59,502 nt of DNA, taken from Bacillota bacterium. GTDB taxonomy: Bacteria > Bacillota > Sulfobacillia > JAJZYS01 > JAJYTV01. Below the pieces are notes generated by a model. It searched no databases and had not been told where the DNA came from. It was given only the letters and a program-made list of their open reading frames with translations. Position numbers and translations under genes: made by a program. Below are positions 44,547 to 53,810 of this stretch, piece after piece (the first letter of the stretch is position 1; each line of letters opens with the position of its first letter). The stretch lies in NCBI GenBank assembly GCA_021793215.1, contig JAJYTE010000011.1, positions 1 to 59,502 on the forward strand. Direction: 5' to 3'.

Positions 44547-46007
44547 GTGACAGCAGCGATCGCAGGGCGCTTGCCTGGCTCGGCGTGGCCCCAGATCATC
44601 CAGGGTGGGATGGGTGTCGCGATCTCGAACTGGACACTGGCGCGCGCAGTATCGCGCACGGGACAACTCGGTGTTGTCTCGGGCACTGGCATCGACACCG
44701 TGATGGTGCGACGTCTACAGGACGGCGACGTCGGAGGGCATGTGCGCCGCGCGCTCGCCGCCTGTCCCTGGCCTGCGCTCGCGGACCGCGTTCTCTCGAA
44801 GTACTTTCTGCCCAAGGGACGGGCACCGGATCAACCGTACAAGCGCCTGCCGATGTGGATGGCGAACACCCCCACGTCGCGGCAGGGAATCGGGATGCTC
44901 GCGGGCTTCATGGAAGTCTGGCTGGCGAAGGCGGGGCACGCGGGCCGCGTCGGCGTGAACCTCCTGACGAAGGTGGCGATTCCGAACCTGCCGATCCTCT
45001 ACGGCGCGATGCACGCGCAGGCCGACGTCGTGCTGATGGGCGCGGGCATCCCTCGGGAGATCCCCGGGGCGCTCGACAAGCTCTCCCTGCATGAGCCCGC
45101 CGCGCTGCGTCTCGATGTGATCGGCGCGCTCGCGGACGACGCTGCGCGCTGGCTGCGCTTCGACCCCCAGTCGATGGGAGCGGGCACCGACGCAGCGCTG
45201 CGGCGGCCAGCGTTCTTCCCGATCATCGCCGCGAACAGCCTCGCGACCCTGATGGCGCGCAAGGCGAGCGGCTCGATCGAGGGCTTCGTGATCGAGGGGC
45301 CGACGGCGGGCGGCCACAACGCACCGCCGCGCGGCCAAGGGCGATTCGACGAAGAGGGCCAGCCGATCTACGGCGAGCGCGACGTCGTAGACCTCGACGC
45401 GATCGCGGCGCTCGGCTACCCCTTCTGGATCGCCGGCGGCTCCGGCTCGCCTCAAGGGCTCGCATCCGCGCTCGCGCAGGGCGCCGCCGGGATCCAGGTC
45501 GGAACGCTCTTCGCGTACGCGGACGAGTCCGGCATGGCGTGCGGCGTCAAGTCCCAGGTGCTTCGGGCGGTGCGCAGCCGGACCGTCTCGGTGCGCACGG
45601 ATCCCCTCGCCTCGCCCACCGGCTTCCCGTTCAAGGTCGTCGACGTGCAGGACACGCTCTCCGGAGACGACGTGTACCAGAAACGGCAACGCATCTGCGA
45701 CCTCGGCTACCTGCGCGATGCCTACCGCGGCGAAGGCGGCGCCATCCACTTCCGCTGCGCGTCCGAACCGGTGGAGGACTTCGTGCGAAAGGGCGGCTCC
45801 GCGGACGACGCGGCGGGGCGCAAATGCCTTTGCAACGGCCTCATGGCGACGGCGGGCATCGCGCAGACCCAGAAGGACGGCAGCGTTGAGCCCGCCATCC
45901 TGACGAGCGGCGACGCGATCAACGACATCCGAAAGATCTTGCCGCAAGCGCGCGACGGCTACTCCGCGCTCGACGTCATCTCGTACCTGACTGGTCCGAC
46001 CGGCTGA
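44547..46007 (+). CDS. Nitronate monooxygenase / 2-nitropropane dioxygenase family protein, long form
   Basis: The 486-residue flavoprotein has a TIM-barrel with IIQGGMGVAISNWTLA near 16, NLLTKVAIPNLP near 135, the FMN-binding IEGPTAGGHNAPP near 250 and GGSGSPQGLASALAQGAAGIQVGT near 300. It is over 100 residues longer than typical nitronate monooxygenases. The extra C-terminal part has FRCASEPVEDFVRKGG and RKCLCNGLMATAGIAQ, a Cys-rich motif. The related long family includes PfaD-type enoyl reductases of polyketide/polyunsaturated fatty-acid synthesis, but no such genes are near. The GTG has AGGGAGCGG upstream. The substrate is unknown. Confidence 0.82.
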   Translation: MTAAIAGRLPGSAWPQIIQGGMGVAISNWTLARAVSRTGQLGVVSGTGIDTVMVRRLQDGDVGGHVRRALAACPWPALADRVLSKYFLPKGRAPDQPYKRLPMWMANTPTSRQGIGMLAGFMEVWLAKAGHAGRVGVNLLTKVAIPNLPILYGAMHAQADVVLMGAGIPREIPGALDKLSLHEPAALRLDVIGALADDAARWLRFDPQSMGAGTDAALRRPAFFPIIAANSLATLMARKASGSIEGFVIEGPTAGGHNAPPRGQGRFDEEGQPIYGERDVVDLDAIAALGYPFWIAGGSGSPQGLASALAQGAAGIQVGTLFAYADESGMACGVKSQVLRAVRSRTVSVRTDPLASPTGFPFKVVDVQDTLSGDDVYQKRQRICDLGYLRDAYRGEGGAIHFRCASEPVEDFVRKGGSADDAAGRKCLCNGLMATAGIAQTQKDGSVEPAILTSGDAINDIRKILPQARDGYSALDVISYLTGPTG

Positions 46008-46018
46008 GCGCGGCCTGC

Positions 46019-46264
46019 TCGACGATGCCGAGGCTCTGGCGCGCGAAGAACTGCTCGCCGCCTGAACGAGCGGACGCAGCGAGCATGAGCCGGCTGATGG
46101 CCGCGCCGTCCTGCGCGATCGCGAGGAAGTGTGCGATGCTCGCGCAGGGCAGGCGCGGCTGGAACCCTCTCTCCGATCACGAAGCCCGTCCGTGTCGTCA
46201 CCGCCGGCGCACTCCACGAGTGCCGCGCCCCGGCACCTCGTCCGGCACGAGAGAATGGGGACAC
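46019..46264 (-). pseudogene. Possible decayed coding remnant
   Basis: On the minus strand, two overlapping frames read like coding sequence with strongly GC-rich third positions. One reads RHSWSAPAVTTRTGFVIGER; about one base out of phase it continues as FQPRLPCASIAHF, then SRLMLAASARSGGEQFF up to a stop close to the nitronate monooxygenase gene. No clear start codon with RBS is visible. This could be a frameshifted gene fragment or chance; I recognise no family. Confidence 0.25.
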
Positions 46265-46289
46265 TCCTGCCCGTTCCGAGGGACCCCTG

Positions 46290-47857
46290 CTAACTCTTCG
46301 GCATGGCGGCCGTGAGGGTTACCCGGGATCCCTCGTCGGGTCGGCTCCGCACCGCGACGCTTCCGCCCACGAGCCGCGCGCGCTCCTCGAGGTGCTGCCG
46401 GCCGTGGTGCCCCGGTGGCGCCGGTTTTTCGGGATCGAAGCCGACTCCGTCGTCCTCGACCACCAGTTGAAACTCCTCGCCCGTTCGCCGCCACGTGATG
46501 TCGACGCGGCTCGCCTTGGCGTGCCGCACGACGTTGCTCAGCGCCTCCTGCGTGAAGCGCGCAAGCTGCTCCACCGTCTCGGTCGGCAGGAGGCTGTAGC
46601 TCATGTCGGAGGAGTGGATGCGCACCATGTCCGAGATGCCGAGGTCGCGAACGATCTGTTCCACCGCGGCGAGCAGTGGCCGCGCCTCCGACTTCAGGTC
46701 GAGGACGTAGCGCCGGATCTCGTCGGTGACCTCGCGCAACCGTTCGGCGAGCTGGTTGACCGTACCGTAGACTCGCTCATTCCCCGCGAGCTCCCCGAGG
46801 ACAGCGTCGAGTCCGAGCAGCGTGGCGTAGATCGTCTGAAGGGTCCCATCGTGGAGGCTCATGCCGATGCGTTGGCGCTCCTCGACGACCGCCAGTCGCT
46901 CGACGTCCTGGTTCAGCCGAAGGTTGCTGATCAGGACGGCCGCTAGGCCCGCGAGCATGCCCATCAGTTCCTCGTCATCGTCGGTGAAGGGCGCGCCTTC
47001 CCGCTTGTCAGTGACGTAGAGGTGGCCGACCCCTCGCCCTGGAAGAGCATCGGCATGCCGAGGAAGCTGCGCATGTGCGGGTGGCCTGCCGGCCAGCCGG
47101 CCGATCCGGCGTGCGCCGAGATCTGGTCGACCCGCAGCGGGCGGCGGCTGCGGATCACCTCGCCCAGGAGGCCCTGGCCGCGCGGCAGGGATCCGATCCG
47201 CTTGATCTCCTCTGGCATCAAGCCGTCGGTGATGAACTGGGCGATCGACTCGTCGGGTTTCAGAACGGCGAGCGCCGCGTATCGCGCCTCGGTGATCTCG
47301 CGGGAAAGGTTCACGACCCGCTGCAGCATCTCCTCGACGGTGCGAACGCCGGCGATGCGCGTCATCCCCAGGTAGAGCCGCTTCATTCGTCCTCGCAGAC
47401 GCTCGATGCGGTCGCTCTCGTGTACTGCACTTCCGACCTGACGGAAGTGCTTGAGCACCGCCTGACCCATCCGAGGGTCCCAGACGACGCCGCCGTCGTG
47501 GATCGCGCGCACCGCCTCCACGATGTCCCGACCGCGCGCCTGCTTCACCAGGAACCCCGACGCCCCGACCGTCAGCGACCGGAAGAGCAGCGTCTCGTCG
47601 GTGGATCCGGTCAGCATCAGCACCCGCACGTCCGGCAGTTCGCGGTGCACCCAGGCGCAAAGATCCAGGCCGGACTCCGCCTTGAGCCGGCTGTCCATCA
47701 GCACCACGTCCGGCAGCAGCACCGAGAGCTTCTCCTTCGCCTCGGCGATCGAGCGGGCCTCGCCCAGCCAGGCGAGGTCCTCCTGCTCCGAGATGATCTG
47801 ACACAGACCCGCGAGAACGCCGGCGTGGTCGTCGACGCCGAACACGCGAATGGGCAC
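46290..47857 (-). pseudogene. REC-GAF-histidine kinase (NarL/DegS type) split by a one-base frameshift
   Basis: The first frame, from GTG at 47857, gives a receiver domain (VFGVDDHAG, phospho-Asp in DVVLMDSRL, Lys in FLVKQARG) and the first half of a GAF domain ending RSFLGMPMLFQGEG; it then runs out of frame and stops at 46964. The other frame continues the same GAF domain as VGHLYVTDKREGAPF. It then gives a HisKA_3 domain (GMSLHDGTLQ), a HATPase domain (EALSNVVRHAKA, DDGVGF) and stops at 46290. The break lies near 47031-47034, where one base appears missing. Joined, the protein would be about 520 residues. It may be a real inactivating mutation or a sequencing/assembly error. Confidence 0.85.
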
Positions 47858-48023
47858 TCCGTCGCCTCGGACATCAGGCCGCCGCGAAGCCTCCCCCACG
47901 AGACTCCACTCCTCCCGAGTCCAAACAAGACTGCATTCGTCAGAATTCGCAGGCCGCCCCGCGCGATCCTGCCGCCGTGAAGCGCTCGACGCGGGTGTTT
48001 CCAGTCTCTCCTTTGGGCAGGAG

Positions 48024-48029
48024 TACAAT
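48024..48029 (+). promoter_or_regulatory. Candidate -10 box (TACAAT) for the aldo/keto reductase gene
   Basis: TACAAT lies 50 nt before the TTG start. The same hexamer occurs before pepC and before the nitronate-monooxygenase-like gene, so it may be a favoured -10 form here. No strong -35 is seen. Confidence 0.4.
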
Positions 48030-48078
48030 GGTGTTCGGGATGGGCACGCGCCCTGCCCCGACCGAAGGAGGACGTCAC

Positions 48079-49023
48079 TTGAGATACCGCAAGCTGGGCA
48101 AGAGCGGCCTCGCCGTTTCGGAGATCGCCTACGGCAACTGGCTCACGCACGGCGGGAGCGTCGCGGAGGACGCCGCGATCGCCACCACGCGCCGCGCGTT
48201 CGAACTCGGAGTGAACTACTTCGACACGGCGGATGCCTACGCGCACGGAGAGGCGGAGCGCGTCCTCGCGAAGGCGCTTGAGCCGATGCCCCGCCACCAC
48301 GTCGTGATCGCCACGAAAGCCTTCTGGCCGCAGAGCGACGACCCGAACGACCGCGGCCTCTCGCGCAAGCACGTGATCGAGTCCGTGGAACGCTCGCTCG
48401 TGCGCCTGCGCACCGATTACGTCGACGTGTTCTACTGCCACCGGTTCGACCAGGACACCCCCCTCGACGAGACGCTCTGGGCGATCGACGACCTGGTCGC
48501 GCAGGGCAAGGTGCTCTACGGCGGCATCTCGGAGTGGCCCGCCGACGAGATCACCGCCGCGCACGGCGTGCAAACCCGCCTCGGGCTTCGCCCGCTGATC
48601 GCCGACCAGGTGCAGTACAACATGCTCGCGCGCCAGATCGAGCAGGACGTCCTGCCCCGGGCGCGCGACGCCAATCTCGGCCTTGTGGCCTTCTCGCCGC
48701 TGGCGCAAGGCGTGCTGACCGGCAAGTACGCCGGCGGCCGGCGACCCGAGGGCAGCCGCGGCGCCGACCAGAGGACGGCGCAGATGGTGGAGCGGTACCT
48801 CGACGGCGGCGAGCGGAAGGTCCAGGCGCTGCTCGACGTCGCCGCCTCCGCCAGCCTCAGCATCACGCAGCTCGCCCTGCGCTGGGTACTGCGCCTGCCG
48901 GAGGTTGCCTCCGCGCTCGTCGGCGCCTCGAACGTCCCGCAGCTTGAGGAGAACCTCATGGCGGCCGATGGAGACCTCGCCCCAGACACCATCCAGGCGA
49001 TCGAGGCTGCGCTCGCCGGTTGA
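48079..49023 (+). CDS. Aldo/keto reductase
   Basis: The 314-residue TIM-barrel NADPH-dependent reductase carries the AKR catalytic tetrad: Asp and Tyr in NYFDTADAYAHGEAE, Lys in IATKAFWP and His in FYCHRFDQD. The cofactor-binding LVGASNVPQLEENL lies near the C-terminus. It resembles the voltage-gated potassium channel beta subunit / YghZ-like group acting on aldehydes or ketones. The TTG has GGAGG 8 nt upstream. Single-gene unit. The upstream gene is divergent (the frameshifted kinase). Confidence 0.9.
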   Translation: MRYRKLGKSGLAVSEIAYGNWLTHGGSVAEDAAIATTRRAFELGVNYFDTADAYAHGEAERVLAKALEPMPRHHVVIATKAFWPQSDDPNDRGLSRKHVIESVERSLVRLRTDYVDVFYCHRFDQDTPLDETLWAIDDLVAQGKVLYGGISEWPADEITAAHGVQTRLGLRPLIADQVQYNMLARQIEQDVLPRARDANLGLVAFSPLAQGVLTGKYAGGRRPEGSRGADQRTAQMVERYLDGGERKVQALLDVAASASLSITQLALRWVLRLPEVASALVGASNVPQLEENLMAADGDLAPDTIQAIEAALAG

Positions 49024-49120
49024 TGATCGGCGCCGCCGGACCGCACGGCTGGAAGGTGCGCTGCCTCGGAGGTGGGGAACGAACGGCGTGACGCCTGGGC
49101 TGCATCCGGTCGACGCGGGG

Positions 49121-49158
49121 GGAGGAGGGGTTCGCGCCCTGGTTTGCGCCCCTCCTCC
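49121..49158. terminator. Hairpin between the aldo/keto reductase gene and metE
   Basis: A 10 bp stem, GGAGGAGGGG (49121-49130) with CCCCTCCTCC (49149-49158), encloses an 18-nt loop. Placed between two convergent genes, it probably terminates both; no T-run is evident. Confidence 0.55.
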
Positions 49159-49216
49159 CTCCGCCTTCCGGCGGGCACGGCCCGCGCGTCGTTGTCTCAG
49201 GCGCGCGGCTTGGCGC

Positions 49217-51505
49217 TCAGCCCTGCTCCCGCACCGCCCTCGCGGCTGCCACCATGTTCCGGAGCGCCGGCACCGCCTCCTCGAAGCGCCGCGTCTTCAG
49301 GCCGCAGTCCGGGTTGACCCAGACCTTCGTCCGACCAAGCACCTCCGCAGCCGCGCGCAGCGCTTCGGCCATCTCCTCGACGCCGGGCACGCGCGGGGAG
49401 TGGATGTCGTAGACGCCGGGTCCGATCTCGTTCGGGTAGGCGAAGCGCGAGAAGGCCTCCAGCAGTTCCATCCCGGAGCGCGCCGCCTCGATCGAGATCA
49501 CGTCGGCGTCGAGGTCGGCGATCGCTGGGACGATGTCGTTGAACTCGGAGTAGCACATGTGGCTGTGGATCTGCGTCTCGTCCCGCACACCGGCGGTCGC
49601 GAGGCGGAAGGCCTCTGTCGCCCAGCGCAGGTAGTCGTCCCGCTCGGTCTGCTGCAGCGGCACTCCCTCGCGAAAGGCCGGCTCGTCGATCTGGATCGCC
49701 AGGATGCCGGCCGCTTCAAGGTCCAGGACCTCGTCGCGGATGGCGAGCGCGATCTGCTTCGCCGTCGTCTCGCGCGGCTGGTCGTCCCGCACGAAGGACC
49801 ACTGGAGAATCGTGACGGGACCTGTGAGCATGCCCTTCACGGGTCGCTCCGTCAGCGACTGGGCGTAGGAGAGCCAGCGCACGGTCATCGGCTGCGGGCG
49901 GTGCACGTCCCCGTAGATGATCGGCGGCTTGACGCAGCGCGTGCCGTAGCTCTGCACCCATCCCCCCTGCGTCGCGGCGAAGCCCGCGAGCTGCTCCCCG
50001 AAGTACTCCACCATGTCGTTGCGCTCCGCCTCGCCGTGCACCAGGAGGTCGAGTCCGATCTCCTCCTGCAGGCGAACGACCCGCGCGATCTCCGCGCGGA
50101 TCCCCTCCTCGTACGCCGCGTCACCGATCTCCCCGGATCGGCGCTTCGCGCGCAGCGCGCGCAGTTCCGGAGTCTGCGGGAAGGATCCGATCGTGGTCGT
50201 CGGGAGCTCCGGAAGCGGAATGCGCGCACCTTGCGCCGCACGCCGCAGTTCACCCGGGCTCTTGCGACGCGCGTCGTCCGGCCCGAGCGCCGCGAGGCGG
50301 GCGCGCACCGCGGGGTCGTGCACGAGGGGCGACGCGGCGCGTGCGGCCACCTGCCGATCGCTCTCCGCGAGCGCGTCCTGCGCCGCCTCAGGACCCTTGG
50401 TGAGCGCCGCGGCGAGCGCCGAGACCTCGCGCAGCTTCTCTCCGGCGAACGCGAGCCAACCGCGCAGCTCCTGCGGCATGGCGGTCTCCGCGCCGAGGTC
50501 GATCGGCACGTGCAGCAGCGAACAGGACGGGGCCACGAGGATGCGCTCACCCCCGAGTACTCTCTGACCCTCCTCGAGCAGCCCGAGCGCCTCCCTGAGG
50601 TTCGCGCGCCAGACGTTGCGCCCGTCGATTACGCCGAGCGAGAGCGAGAGCGCCTCGGGCACGCCCTGCGAGAGCGCCCCCGCGAGGTCTCGCGGTGCGC
50701 GCACGAGGTCGAGGTGCAGGACGTCGACCGGAAGGGAGAGCGCGAGCCCGAGGTCCTTCCCGTAGCTCGCGAAGTAGCTCGCGAGCATCAGACGAAGACC
50801 TGGCGCCGCAGCGCGCAGGACCTCGAAGCTGCGCCGCAGCGCCGCACGTTCAACGTCGCCGAGGTCCGTCGCGAAGATCGGCTCGTCGATCTGCACGAAG
50901 GCGGCGCCCTCCTCGCGCAGTTTGGCCAAGAGCTCCGCGTAGACGGGTAGGAGCCGCCCGAGCAGCGAGAGGGGGTCGAACCCCGGCGCCGTCGGCTTGC
51001 CCAGTCGCAGGAGGCTGACGGGACCGAGCAGCACGGGTCGGGCTGGCACGCCGAGCGCCAGGGCTTCGCGCAGCTGCGCGAGCAGGCGCTCCGGGTGCAG
51101 GCTGAACTCCGTCTCTTCGGAGTACTCTGGAACGATGTAGTGGTAGTTCGTGTCGAACCACTTGGTCATCTCGAGCGGAGCGAGCCCGCCCTCTCCGGCG
51201 ACGCCGCGCGCGGCAGCGAAGTAGGCCGGCAAGCCGGTGGGGTCACCCAGGGCGCGGTAGCGCGCAGGCAGCGCACCGACGAGCACCGCTGCGTCCAGGA
51301 CCTGGTCGTAGAACGAGAAGTCGCCGACCGGGACCGAGTCGATTCCGGCGGCTGCCTGCGCCCGCCACATCCCGGCGCGGATCTCGGCGGCTGCCGCCTC
51401 AAGACCCTCCGCGTCAAGCCTTCCCGCCCAGAAGTCCTCCGTCGCCCGCTTCAGTTCGCGCCTGGGACCAATCCTGGGGTATCCGAGGTTCAGGGACGTT
51501 GCCAA
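49217..51505 (-). CDS. metE: Cobalamin-independent methionine synthase
   Basis: The 762-residue MetE transfers a methyl group from 5-methyltetrahydropteroyl-triglutamate to homocysteine. Both (beta/alpha)8 barrels are complete: N-terminal NLGYPRIGPRRELKRATE, and the catalytic half starting TTTIGSFPQTPELR near 440. Zinc ligands are visible in IHSHMCYSEF (His and Cys) and VNPDCGLKTR (Cys). The TTG start has GGGAGG 8-9 nt upstream; a longer frame from an ATG at the RBS is not supported. It lies 14 nt after the methyltransferase/MTHFR fusion gene, so it should be controlled by the same SAM riboswitch. Confidence 0.95.
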   Translation of the reverse strand: MATSLNLGYPRIGPRRELKRATEDFWAGRLDAEGLEAAAAEIRAGMWRAQAAAGIDSVPVGDFSFYDQVLDAAVLVGALPARYRALGDPTGLPAYFAAARGVAGEGGLAPLEMTKWFDTNYHYIVPEYSEETEFSLHPERLLAQLREALALGVPARPVLLGPVSLLRLGKPTAPGFDPLSLLGRLLPVYAELLAKLREEGAAFVQIDEPIFATDLGDVERAALRRSFEVLRAAAPGLRLMLASYFASYGKDLGLALSLPVDVLHLDLVRAPRDLAGALSQGVPEALSLSLGVIDGRNVWRANLREALGLLEEGQRVLGGERILVAPSCSLLHVPIDLGAETAMPQELRGWLAFAGEKLREVSALAAALTKGPEAAQDALAESDRQVAARAASPLVHDPAVRARLAALGPDDARRKSPGELRRAAQGARIPLPELPTTTIGSFPQTPELRALRAKRRSGEIGDAAYEEGIRAEIARVVRLQEEIGLDLLVHGEAERNDMVEYFGEQLAGFAATQGGWVQSYGTRCVKPPIIYGDVHRPQPMTVRWLSYAQSLTERPVKGMLTGPVTILQWSFVRDDQPRETTAKQIALAIRDEVLDLEAAGILAIQIDEPAFREGVPLQQTERDDYLRWATEAFRLATAGVRDETQIHSHMCYSEFNDIVPAIADLDADVISIEAARSGMELLEAFSRFAYPNEIGPGVYDIHSPRVPGVEEMAEALRAAAEVLGRTKVWVNPDCGLKTRRFEEAVPALRNMVAAARAVREQG

Positions 51506-51519
51506 CGCGTCTTCCTCCC

Positions 51520-53409
51520 TTAGCATGACGAAACACTTGCAGCGGCCGGATGCGCGGCGCGCAGGCGGCGCGCGAACTCCGCGACCGGCCGGACCTTGCC
51601 GAACGACGGGACGACGTAGACGCCCGAGATCAGCTCCGAGAGCTCCTCCACGAGCTGCCACGCGATCTCGAGCCCCACGGCGAGACCCCGCTCCCCTGCA
51701 TCGGCCATCCGCTCCTGCAGCCACGCGGGAACGCGGATGCCCTGTACCTCGCGATCGAGGTAGACGGCGTGGCGGTGGCTGTAGACAGGCATCACGCCGA
51801 GCAGAAGCGGCACGCCTGGAGGCCCAAGCTCCTTGAGCGCCCGCCGCAGCGGCCCGGACTCATAGATCGGCTGGGTCATCACGAAGCGCGCCCCGGCCGC
51901 GAGCTTGCGCCGCAGACGCGAGAGCTCGCCCGCGCGATCCTCCGCGCCGGGGTCGAAGGCGCAGCCGGGGAGGAACTCCGTCGCGTGGCCGATCGCGGCA
52001 CCGTCCGGATCGCCGCCCGCGTTCAGGCTCTGGATCTCCTCCAGGAGGCCGATCGAGTCCAGTTCGTACACCCCGCCCTCCCGCGGGCGGTCCCCCGTGA
52101 GCGCGAGGATGCTGCGCACACCCAGCGCGTGGGCGCTCAAGAGGTCCGCCTCGAGCGCCCGCCGGTTGCGGTCCCGCGTCGTCATGTGCAGCACCGCCTC
52201 GACCCCCGCCGCGTGCTGCAGGAGGTGAGCGCCAGCGAGCGCACCCATGCGCACGCGCGCCATCGGGCTGTCGCCGACGTTGACGAAGTCCGCGCCGGCT
52301 TCCCGCGCGATCTCCGCGTCCTCGAGGAACTTCCCCACTACGCTGCCGCGCGGCGGGTCGAGCTCGATGCCGATCACGAACTCGCGCCCGAGTTTCTCTC
52401 GCAGCCCCCCTCGCGGCGCGAGCCCGAGGTTCACCTTGGTCGGCGCCGGCTCGGCGCGCTCCGGCCGCAGCACCTGCCGGCGCTCAGTCCTCGCCGGTGC
52501 CGAAAGCATCTCCCGGGCGTCGCGCAGCGCCGCGATGTAGGCCGCGTCGGTGCCGCAGCAGCCGCCGACGAGACACGCGCCCTCCGCCTGCAGGTCCGAG
52601 AGCAGGGACGCGAAGCGCTCCGGCGTGCCGAGGTAGTCGATCTCCGCTCCGACGCGCATCGGTGGACCGGCGTTCGGTGAGACGGAGAAGGGCCCTTCGA
52701 TGCCCGCCGCGCGCAGCTGGCGCAGCAGGCGCAGCGCATGGGAGGGACCGAGCGAGCAGTTGACGCCGAAGAGGTCGGGCGGATCCGCGCTCGCGCGCAG
52801 CATCGCGGCGATATCCGCGACCGAGTGGCCGCTCAGGGTGAGGTCGCCCTCGGCGAAGGAGAAGTTCAGGATGACCGGGAGGTCAGATGCTTCGCGCGCG
52901 ATGCGCAGCGCGAGCGCCGCCTCCGCAGGGTCCGCCTGCGTCTCGATCAGCAGCAGATCGACGCCGCCCGCCACGAGCGCCTCGATCTGCTCGCGGAACG
53001 AGTCCCCGGCCGCCTCGGCCACCGCCTGCGCGCCGCCGCGGGTGACACCGAGCGGTCCGATCGACCCCGCGACGAGCGCACCTCTTCCCGCCACCTCCCG
53101 CGCCGCGCGGGCGATCTTCGCGCCCTGCACGTTGAGACGGTACACCTCGTCCTGCAGGCCGAAGGGCGCGAGCTGCAGCCGGTTCGCGGCGTAGGTGTTC
53201 GTCTGCAGCACTTCGGCGCCGGCGCGCAGGTACGAGACGTGCAGCGCCTCCACAGCGGACGGCTGCTCGAGGTTCAGGGCCTCGACCAGGCGGTCGCCGG
53301 CCACCCGCGTCAGCGCGGAGCCGTAGGCCGCGTCGCCCAGGACGAGTCCCTGCGCGATGCGCTCCCGGAACGCCCGGCGATCACTGCCCCCGTGCAGTGC
53401 CTGCGCCAT
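51520..53409 (-). CDS. Bifunctional homocysteine S-methyltransferase / methylenetetrahydrofolate reductase (YitJ-like)
   Basis: The 629-residue fusion has an N-terminal homocysteine methyltransferase domain (about 1-300). Its zinc site is GVNCSLGP (near 217) and GGCCGT (near 282). A C-terminal MTHFR domain (about 335-615) has IGIELDPPRGS, VLHMTTRDRNRRALEADL, ILALTGDRP and MTQPIYE. It both produces methyl-folate and methylates homocysteine, feeding the adjacent MetE. B. subtilis YitJ has this architecture and is also under S-box control. The ATG is preceded by a GGGGG-containing RBS. A SAM-I riboswitch and terminator precede it. Confidence 0.92.
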   Translation of the reverse strand: MAQALHGGSDRRAFRERIAQGLVLGDAAYGSALTRVAGDRLVEALNLEQPSAVEALHVSYLRAGAEVLQTNTYAANRLQLAPFGLQDEVYRLNVQGAKIARAAREVAGRGALVAGSIGPLGVTRGGAQAVAEAAGDSFREQIEALVAGGVDLLLIETQADPAEAALALRIAREASDLPVILNFSFAEGDLTLSGHSVADIAAMLRASADPPDLFGVNCSLGPSHALRLLRQLRAAGIEGPFSVSPNAGPPMRVGAEIDYLGTPERFASLLSDLQAEGACLVGGCCGTDAAYIAALRDAREMLSAPARTERRQVLRPERAEPAPTKVNLGLAPRGGLREKLGREFVIGIELDPPRGSVVGKFLEDAEIAREAGADFVNVGDSPMARVRMGALAGAHLLQHAAGVEAVLHMTTRDRNRRALEADLLSAHALGVRSILALTGDRPREGGVYELDSIGLLEEIQSLNAGGDPDGAAIGHATEFLPGCAFDPGAEDRAGELSRLRRKLAAGARFVMTQPIYESGPLRRALKELGPPGVPLLLGVMPVYSHRHAVYLDREVQGIRVPAWLQERMADAGERGLAVGLEIAWQLVEELSELISGVYVVPSFGKVRPVAEFARRLRAAHPAAASVSSC

Positions 53410-53432
53410 ACCCCGACCCCCTTCCCGGGCAA

Positions 53433-53460
53433 TGAGAAACCCGCCTCACGGGAGGCGGGC
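53433..53460 (-). terminator. Riboswitch expression-platform terminator
   Basis: On the minus strand GCCCGCCTC-CCGT-GAGGCGGG forms an 8 bp perfect stem (53459-53452 with 53447-53440), followed by TTTCTCATT. It lies between the SAM aptamer and the start codon, so it fits transcription termination in high SAM. Confidence 0.8.
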
Positions 53461-53480
53461 GACTACGGCCAAGGCGCGTA

Positions 53481-53583
53481 GCTCCCATCTCCCAGGGGGG
53501 GCCCCTGTTGGAATTGGCACCTCGCCGGATGGCAGGTTGCCGGGCTTCATCGGGCCAGTCCCTCCGCCACTCTGGATAAGAGC
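53481..53583 (-). ncRNA. SAM-I (S-box) riboswitch
   Basis: Read on the minus strand, the leader has GCTCTTATCCAGAG, then GGCGGAGGGACTGGCCC and GATGAAGCCCGGCAACC, the S-box core. GGTGCCAATTCC and a CAGGGGC arm follow, and finally GATGGGAGC, which pairs with the first segment to close helix P1 (with G-U pairs). The order and conserved core match SAM-I aptamers. High SAM should favour the terminator downstream and lower expression of the methionine operon. Confidence 0.93.
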
Positions 53584-53602
53584 ATGTTCGGTTGTACCGC
53601 GT

Positions 53603-53632
53603 AGCGTAGCGTGCCGCCCGGCCCCGCGTCAA
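53603..53632 (-). promoter_or_regulatory. Promoter of the methionine operon
   Basis: On the minus strand TTGACG (53632-53627) is followed after 18 bp by TACGCT (53608-53603), about 20 nt before the riboswitch. The -35 matches five of six bases, the -10 four of six. Confidence 0.5.
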
Positions 53633-53810
53633 GGCCTGCGGGCGTTCGTCGAGCCCCAGGGAGTACCCGCTGCGTCGGTTCCTTCGGGCGGTCTACGGCG
53701 CGCAGGAGAGCGATGGCGCAGCCGAGAACAACGCTGCGAAGATCCACTGGAACGTTACGGCATGCTAGGGGCTGCGAGGGCTCCTCGGATGGCATCAGGA
53801 GGCGACGGAC

